The notes under the pieces were generated by a model. That model was not told where the DNA came from. It saw only the letters and a list, made by a program, of their open reading frames with translations, and did not search any database. A stretch of 46,480 bases of DNA from an uncultured Granulosicoccaceae bacterium (GTDB taxonomy: Bacteria; Pseudomonadota; Gammaproteobacteria; CALCKW01), in contig CALCKW010000057.1 of the NCBI GenBank assembly GCA_937965695.1, forward strand, positions 1 through 46,480, written 5' to 3'. Made by a program: the position numbers and the translations under genes. Positions 42,774 to 46,480 of the stretch are shown here, piece by piece; positions within the stretch are counted from its first letter, which is position 1, and every line of letters starts with the position of its first letter.

Positions 42774-43526
42774 ATGATCGACATTCATTCGCATATCATT
42801 CCCGGTATAGACGACGGCCCAGCGACGTTGGCGCAGTCGAAGAGCTTGCTGCAAGCGGCTATTGCTCAGGGAACGACGTTCATGATGTCGACTTCACATA
42901 TGACCCCAGGTGTATACCCCAATTCTCCGCAGAAAATTCGCACACATTTTGAAAAACTGATGGCGAATCTAGGTGATATAAAAGACCAAATTCAATTGGC
43001 TTGTTCAGCGGAAGTGCGGGTTGGTCCTGAGATGATCCCACTGGTTGAGCGCAACGAGATTCCTTGGTTGGGTGAGTTGGACGGTAACAAGGTCATTTTG
43101 TTGGAACTTCCACATACACACGTTCCACTGGAAGCAAAAAATATAATTCGCTGGTTGATCACGCGAGGCATTCGTCCTCTGATTGCTCATCCAGAGCGAA
43201 ACGCCGAGATCATGCGTGTGCACAGACGCTCACATGAGCTGGCTGATTTGGGCTGCCTCTTTCAAGTGACTTCTGCGAGTCTTTACGGGGCATCTGGCCC
43301 GCACTCGAATCGTTCAGCAGATCGTTTGGCAAAAGACGGGTTGATCTACGTAATCGCATCCGATGCACACAATACGGATTATCGCCCGCCAGGTATAGAA
43401 GCAGGTTACAGAGCTGTAGAGCGTATTGTCGGAGCTTCGAAAGCTGCAGACATGGTGTTTGAGCACCCTTGGTTAATAACCCAATCTCACTTCAGCCATG
43501 TTGAGTCGCCTGACGTGGTGGTTTAA
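42774..43526 (+). CDS. CpsB/YwqE-type PHP protein-tyrosine phosphatase
   Basis: Metal-dependent phosphatase of 250 residues in the PHP superfamily. It starts with MIDIHSHIIPGIDDGP, in which His5 and His7 bind metal, and continues with STSHMTPG, SAEVRVGPEM, LIAHPERN and IASDAHNT, all metal-ligand positions in CpsB and YwqE. These enzymes dephosphorylate capsule tyrosine kinases (Wzc/CpsD). No such kinase gene is found nearby in this window, so the partner may be elsewhere. The gene ends at a strong terminator. Confidence 0.92.
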   Translation: MIDIHSHIIPGIDDGPATLAQSKSLLQAAIAQGTTFMMSTSHMTPGVYPNSPQKIRTHFEKLMANLGDIKDQIQLACSAEVRVGPEMIPLVERNEIPWLGELDGNKVILLELPHTHVPLEAKNIIRWLITRGIRPLIAHPERNAEIMRVHRRSHELADLGCLFQVTSASLYGASGPHSNRSADRLAKDGLIYVIASDAHNTDYRPPGIEAGYRAVERIVGASKAADMVFEHPWLITQSHFSHVESPDVVV

Positions 43527-43542
43527 CACCAGCAAAAATTGC

Positions 43543-43572
43543 AAAAAAACCGCATTCAATGCGGTTTTTTTT
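43543..43572. terminator. Bidirectional Rho-independent terminator
   Basis: CCGCA and TGCGG form a short GC-rich stem around TTCAA, extended by A-T pairs, with AAAAAAA before and TTTTTTTT after. It serves the CpsB-like gene on the plus strand and the GGDEF-EAL gene on the minus strand. Confidence 0.88.
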
Positions 43573-43632
43573 GTGTGGCTTTCAATGGGAAAGTGATCTC
43601 AGTGCGGGGTTCAGTTTCCGCTGACTTTTGCT

Positions 43633-45924
43633 TTATCGTTGTGCAACCTGTCGCTGGTTACTCTTGCTCTCAAACATGTGCTCTTCGAGAGCGGCAGGCA
43701 GCATTGGGAAGCTAAAGTAGTGGCCTTGACCGCTTTGGCAATCAAAGTTGCGCAGCATGTGCAGCTGCTCAAAGTCCTCAATTCCCTGCGCGACACATTT
43801 GATGTCCAGCGTTGAAGTCAGCGAAATGATTGAACGCACAATGGATTCGTAACGCTCATTGGTGCACAGTTTTTGAATAAGCGCTCGATCTATCTTGACG
43901 GTGTCGATGTTGCAGTTTATCAAAAGCTGAAGCGACGAGTGACCCGATCCAAAATCGTCCATACAAACTTGGATGTTGAGGTTCCTGAGCTTCTGAACGT
44001 TATCAACCACCATGTCCATGTTGTCCAGTGTAGAACTTTCAGTAATTTCAAACTCTAAACACTCGTAGGGAATGTTGTATTGGTCGATCAGCGGAGTAAT
44101 CGTTTCTAACAGGTTAGGCTTCTGAATTTGTTTGGCAGAAACATTAATAGCCACACGACCTGGATCAATTCCGCGGTCAAGCCAGTCGGCTATTTGCTTA
44201 CACGTATCCTGGAGAACCCATTCCTCAATCGCATGGATAACATTGGTCTTCTCGGCGAGGTGAATAAACTCCATGGGCCGGATACTGCCCAGTTCTTTGT
44301 TGTGCCAACGAAGAAGCGCTTCGCAACCAATGTATTCGCCAGTGGTTAAATCAAATTTGGGTTGGTATTCCAAAAATAGCTCATTGTTTGACATGCTATT
44401 TTTAAGTGCAGCTTCAACGCGTAAGGAGTGATCTAGAGAAGCGGCCATTTCACTGGTATAAAAACTATAAGCGTTTTTGCCTGCGCTCTTGGCTTGGTAC
44501 ATCGCCATGTCAGCACAGTCGATTAAATGCTCCTTCGTCGATGCGTCAGCGGGGTAGCAGCTGATACCGATACTGACACCAATCTGGGCGTTTACCCCGT
44601 TTAGTGCAAAAGGTTCTAACAAGGCGCTTCGAATGTGTTCTGCGATTGCTTTTATCTGTTCGTGGGACGGCACCGAGGGAACAATCACCATAAACTCGTC
44701 ACCGCCCAAGCGACCAGCCGATGCTTGTTTGACAGGGTTTTGCGGACGATCTGATTCTTGGTTTATTTCATCAACTATCGTTTGAAGACGATTGGATGCT
44801 TGCTGGATCAAGAGGTCGCCGGCTTCGTGCCCGAACTGATCATTGATGGGTTTAAAATTGTCTAGATCTAAAAACAACACAGCCAATTGTTCTTTTGGAT
44901 CAGCAATAATTTCCATTGCGGAGCTTATATTTTCGATCAACTTGCGTCTGTTGGGCAGGCCGGACAAGGTGTCGGTGTAGGCGATACGCTTTATTTCAGC
45001 GTGAGACTCCAGTGTCACGCGTTCTAGTTTTTCGATAAACGTATTAAACCAGTGGGCAAGCTCTGTCATCTCGTCGTTGCCGTCGAGGCGAATGCGCACT
45101 TGCATGCTGCCATCTTCTTGAGCGATGCGTTTAAGCGAGCTGACGATCGCATGCACCCGACGCAAGATGCTTCGTGCAATCACGAGCGCAAGTATCAGCA
45201 CCAGTGACGCAGTGGCGAGGCTGGTCCATAGACCAATGACGACCGCATCCTTTGCACGCGCCGAGGTGTCGCTCACTGTTTTTGCAAATAGATCCAAGTG
45301 TCCTTGTTGAAAATCTTGAACCGAGCTGGCAACGGCTCTGTAATTGGCTCTGTTCTCTTTGCTGCGTTCAAAGTTTTTTAGCTTGTCATCGACACCGTTG
45401 ATTCTTTCTTGGGCATAGGAGTAAGCATTGGCGTAAAAGGTCTCAAACTGGTCCAGAATCAGTTCAAGCTCTTCTTTATGGCTTGGGTTGAGCTTTATGA
45501 CGCCTTCAATATTCTGTCGAAACTCGTTCGCCGTTGGTTCAGCGCTCAGCACCAATTCTTCGTTGCCGGTGACAATCGCTTCCTGGAATTCTTGGTTAAT
45601 CAGCGTCAAGCTGCGCTTTGACGACTGCAAAAGGAGCTGGATGGGGTACTTGACCTCGTAAATTTCCTGCAACTTTCTCGTATTATTCTGCGCGGCACCA
45701 CTGACCAGCGACACGTACAGCATTAGTGCAACTGAGCTGATCAGTGCAATTGAGAGAATTTTTAGGCGAAGCGAGCGAAATTTGGTGATTTTGAAGCTGG
45801 ATTCGCTGTCAGGCGAAGGCAGCTCTGGCGTTGCCGACAAGGGTTCTTGGGCCACCTGTGATGCGCCTACTGCTTGCACACTAGGAAGTGCCGGTTGCCT
45901 TTCTGGCGCAGTGTTTTGTGTCAT
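43633..45924 (-). CDS. Membrane GGDEF-EAL protein (cyclic-di-GMP turnover or sensing)
   Basis: A 763-residue membrane protein. After a Pro/Ser-rich cytoplasmic start come a membrane helix (about 53-76), a helical periplasmic sensor (about 77-225), a second helix (about 226-250), HAMP (about 251-305), GGDEF (about 315-490) and EAL (about 510-750). The GGDEF site is intact at residues 407-411 (RLGGDEF) after DLDNFKPIND; no RxxD inhibition site is seen. The EAL motif is intact (CEALLRW) and so are the Asn (INVSA), the DDFG loop and Lys (VKIDRA), but the Glu of the EGVE loop is Gln713 (VAQGIE). That Glu is the proposed general base in RocR. The ATG at 45924 is preferred over a TTG at 45981. The gene ends near a bidirectional terminator. 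Confidence 0.93.
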   Translation of the reverse strand: MTQNTAPERQPALPSVQAVGASQVAQEPLSATPELPSPDSESSFKITKFRSLRLKILSIALISSVALMLYVSLVSGAAQNNTRKLQEIYEVKYPIQLLLQSSKRSLTLINQEFQEAIVTGNEELVLSAEPTANEFRQNIEGVIKLNPSHKEELELILDQFETFYANAYSYAQERINGVDDKLKNFERSKENRANYRAVASSVQDFQQGHLDLFAKTVSDTSARAKDAVVIGLWTSLATASLVLILALVIARSILRRVHAIVSSLKRIAQEDGSMQVRIRLDGNDEMTELAHWFNTFIEKLERVTLESHAEIKRIAYTDTLSGLPNRRKLIENISSAMEIIADPKEQLAVLFLDLDNFKPINDQFGHEAGDLLIQQASNRLQTIVDEINQESDRPQNPVKQASAGRLGGDEFMVIVPSVPSHEQIKAIAEHIRSALLEPFALNGVNAQIGVSIGISCYPADASTKEHLIDCADMAMYQAKSAGKNAYSFYTSEMAASLDHSLRVEAALKNSMSNNELFLEYQPKFDLTTGEYIGCEALLRWHNKELGSIRPMEFIHLAEKTNVIHAIEEWVLQDTCKQIADWLDRGIDPGRVAINVSAKQIQKPNLLETITPLIDQYNIPYECLEFEITESSTLDNMDMVVDNVQKLRNLNIQVCMDDFGSGHSSLQLLINCNIDTVKIDRALIQKLCTNERYESIVRSIISLTSTLDIKCVAQGIEDFEQLHMLRNFDCQSGQGHYFSFPMLPAALEEHMFESKSNQRQVAQR

Positions 45925-46224
45925 TTTGCCAATTGCGCCTAGAGCTTGGTGAATTGATTCGGATAAACACAGCTGAACCAATCGTGGGTTAGAACCTTGT
46001 TTATTGGATTGGTCATTGATTTCGCTGACCTAATCCGTATTTGCATATGTCGGCCGCTTGCAGCGTTCTTTGAGTTAGGTCGGCCTCTTCATGGCTAAGG
46101 CGACACGATGACCTCGATGTCGCGCTGTGTTGTATCGCGCAGCAGCTAAAATTGCTTAATGGCCACACTGCACAGCGGCCATGCATTTCTATAAACTGTA
46201 TTTTTAGAATGAGGAGTCGGCCCA
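45925..46224. other. 300-bp divergent intergenic region
   Basis: Between the divergent GGDEF-EAL and sdhE genes. A GGAG ribosome site precedes the sdhE ATG, and TGGCC-N12-GGCCA forms an inverted repeat near 46159-46180. No gene or RNA was recognised; a 70-codon open frame on the minus strand is not convincing. Confidence 0.45.
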
Positions 46225-46479
46225 ATGAGCGAAGACGTTAATGAAATGTCTAGGCTGCGCTGGCGCTGTAGGCGCGGCATGAAAGAGCTGGATGTGGCGA
46301 TGACGGCCTATTTAGAAAAGTTCTACCAGAAGGCAGAAGCCGACGAGAAGGCAGCATTTTTACGCTTGATCGATACACAAGACCCTGAACTGATCAATAT
46401 GGTGATGGGAAAAATAGAAGCCCCTGACGAAGAAATGAGCCGTGTCATTCAAACAATTCGCCGTGCCGTTACAGCTTGA
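46225..46479 (+). CDS. sdhE: FAD assembly factor SdhE (YgfY)
   Basis: Small cytoplasmic protein of 84 residues that promotes covalent FAD attachment to succinate dehydrogenase (SdhA). It carries the family motif RRGMKELD near residue 17, with the RGxxE signature, and the later FLRLIDTQDPELINMVMG helix. Length and helical pattern match SdhE. A GGAG ribosome site lies about 8 nt before the ATG. Its stop codon is the last full codon of the window, so downstream neighbours are unseen. Confidence 0.93.
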   Translation: MSEDVNEMSRLRWRCRRGMKELDVAMTAYLEKFYQKAEADEKAAFLRLIDTQDPELINMVMGKIEAPDEEMSRVIQTIRRAVTA

Positions 46480-46480
46480 T

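Noticed and set aside
46013..46225. 70-codon minus-strand open frame before sdhE
   Set aside because: Covers the sdhE promoter region, and its sequence resembles no known family.
1..46480. CRISPR arrays, prophage, transposase and rRNA or tRNA genes
   Set aside because: None recognised on either strand; the only mobile-like signal is the palindromic repeat pair.

Overview
The window looks like a chromosomal segment of a Gram-negative gammaproteobacterium, probably marine. The evidence is the lipopolysaccharide machinery (WaaA, KdkA, an LpxL-type acyltransferase, an O-antigen ligase, LptE), an SdhE, a sodium/proton antiporter, and an enzyme set for methylated amines and halogenated or nitro compounds. 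The taxon is inferred from protein style only; no rRNA or tRNA gene was found and no transposase or phage gene is visible.

Left part (1-16 kb). NhaA is followed by a DUF2325 protein and a large lipoprotein with a lamin-tail domain. Next comes a block of small-molecule enzymes: nitronate monooxygenase overlapping a MaoC hydratase, a GNAT acetyltransferase, a haloalkane dehalogenase, a membrane-anchored FMN glutamate synthase-like enzyme paired with an acetolactate synthase-like ThDP enzyme, a VOC protein, a GST and a Pit phosphate transporter. Two copies of one palindromic repeat, 63 bp and 161 bp, lie about 5.4 kb apart in opposite orientation inside this block (7135-7197 and 12645-12805). 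They look like a miniature inverted-repeat element.

Middle part (16-28 kb). A LysR regulator diverges from a non-pyrrolysine MttB-family methyltransferase gene and a dimethylglycine/sarcosine dehydrogenase-like gene, which suggests stepwise demethylation of a betaine-like compound. A YHS-domain protein and a small unknown follow. An LrhA-like LysR gene then diverges from a DUF1127 gene across a region full of TTCAAT/ATTGAA inverted repeats. An EamA exporter and a two-gene ABC importer converge on a strong bidirectional terminator. The ABC permease is about 628 residues, more than twice the family norm, because of a large predicted periplasmic insertion, and no binding-protein gene adjoins it.

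Right part (28-46 kb). An isolated lptE precedes a cell-surface glycan locus: a glycosyltransferase-like protein, a hexapeptide acyltransferase, an FkbM methyltransferase, an O-antigen ligase and a GT2-like enzyme on the minus strand, then kdkA converging on waaA, then a glycosyltransferase overlapping an LpxL-family acyltransferase. After these come a coiled-coil membrane protein, a radical SAM gene coupled to an enlarged VanZ-like gene, a small zinc-ribbon protein, a CpsB-type PHP phosphatase, a GGDEF-EAL protein whose EAL domain has a Gln in place of a key catalytic Glu, and sdhE at the right edge.

No single wholly new system is proven here. The best candidates for new biology are the extended ABC permease, the palindromic element pair, the glutamate synthase-like/ThDP enzyme pair, and the LysR-MttB-dehydrogenase module that lacks a nearby corrinoid protein.
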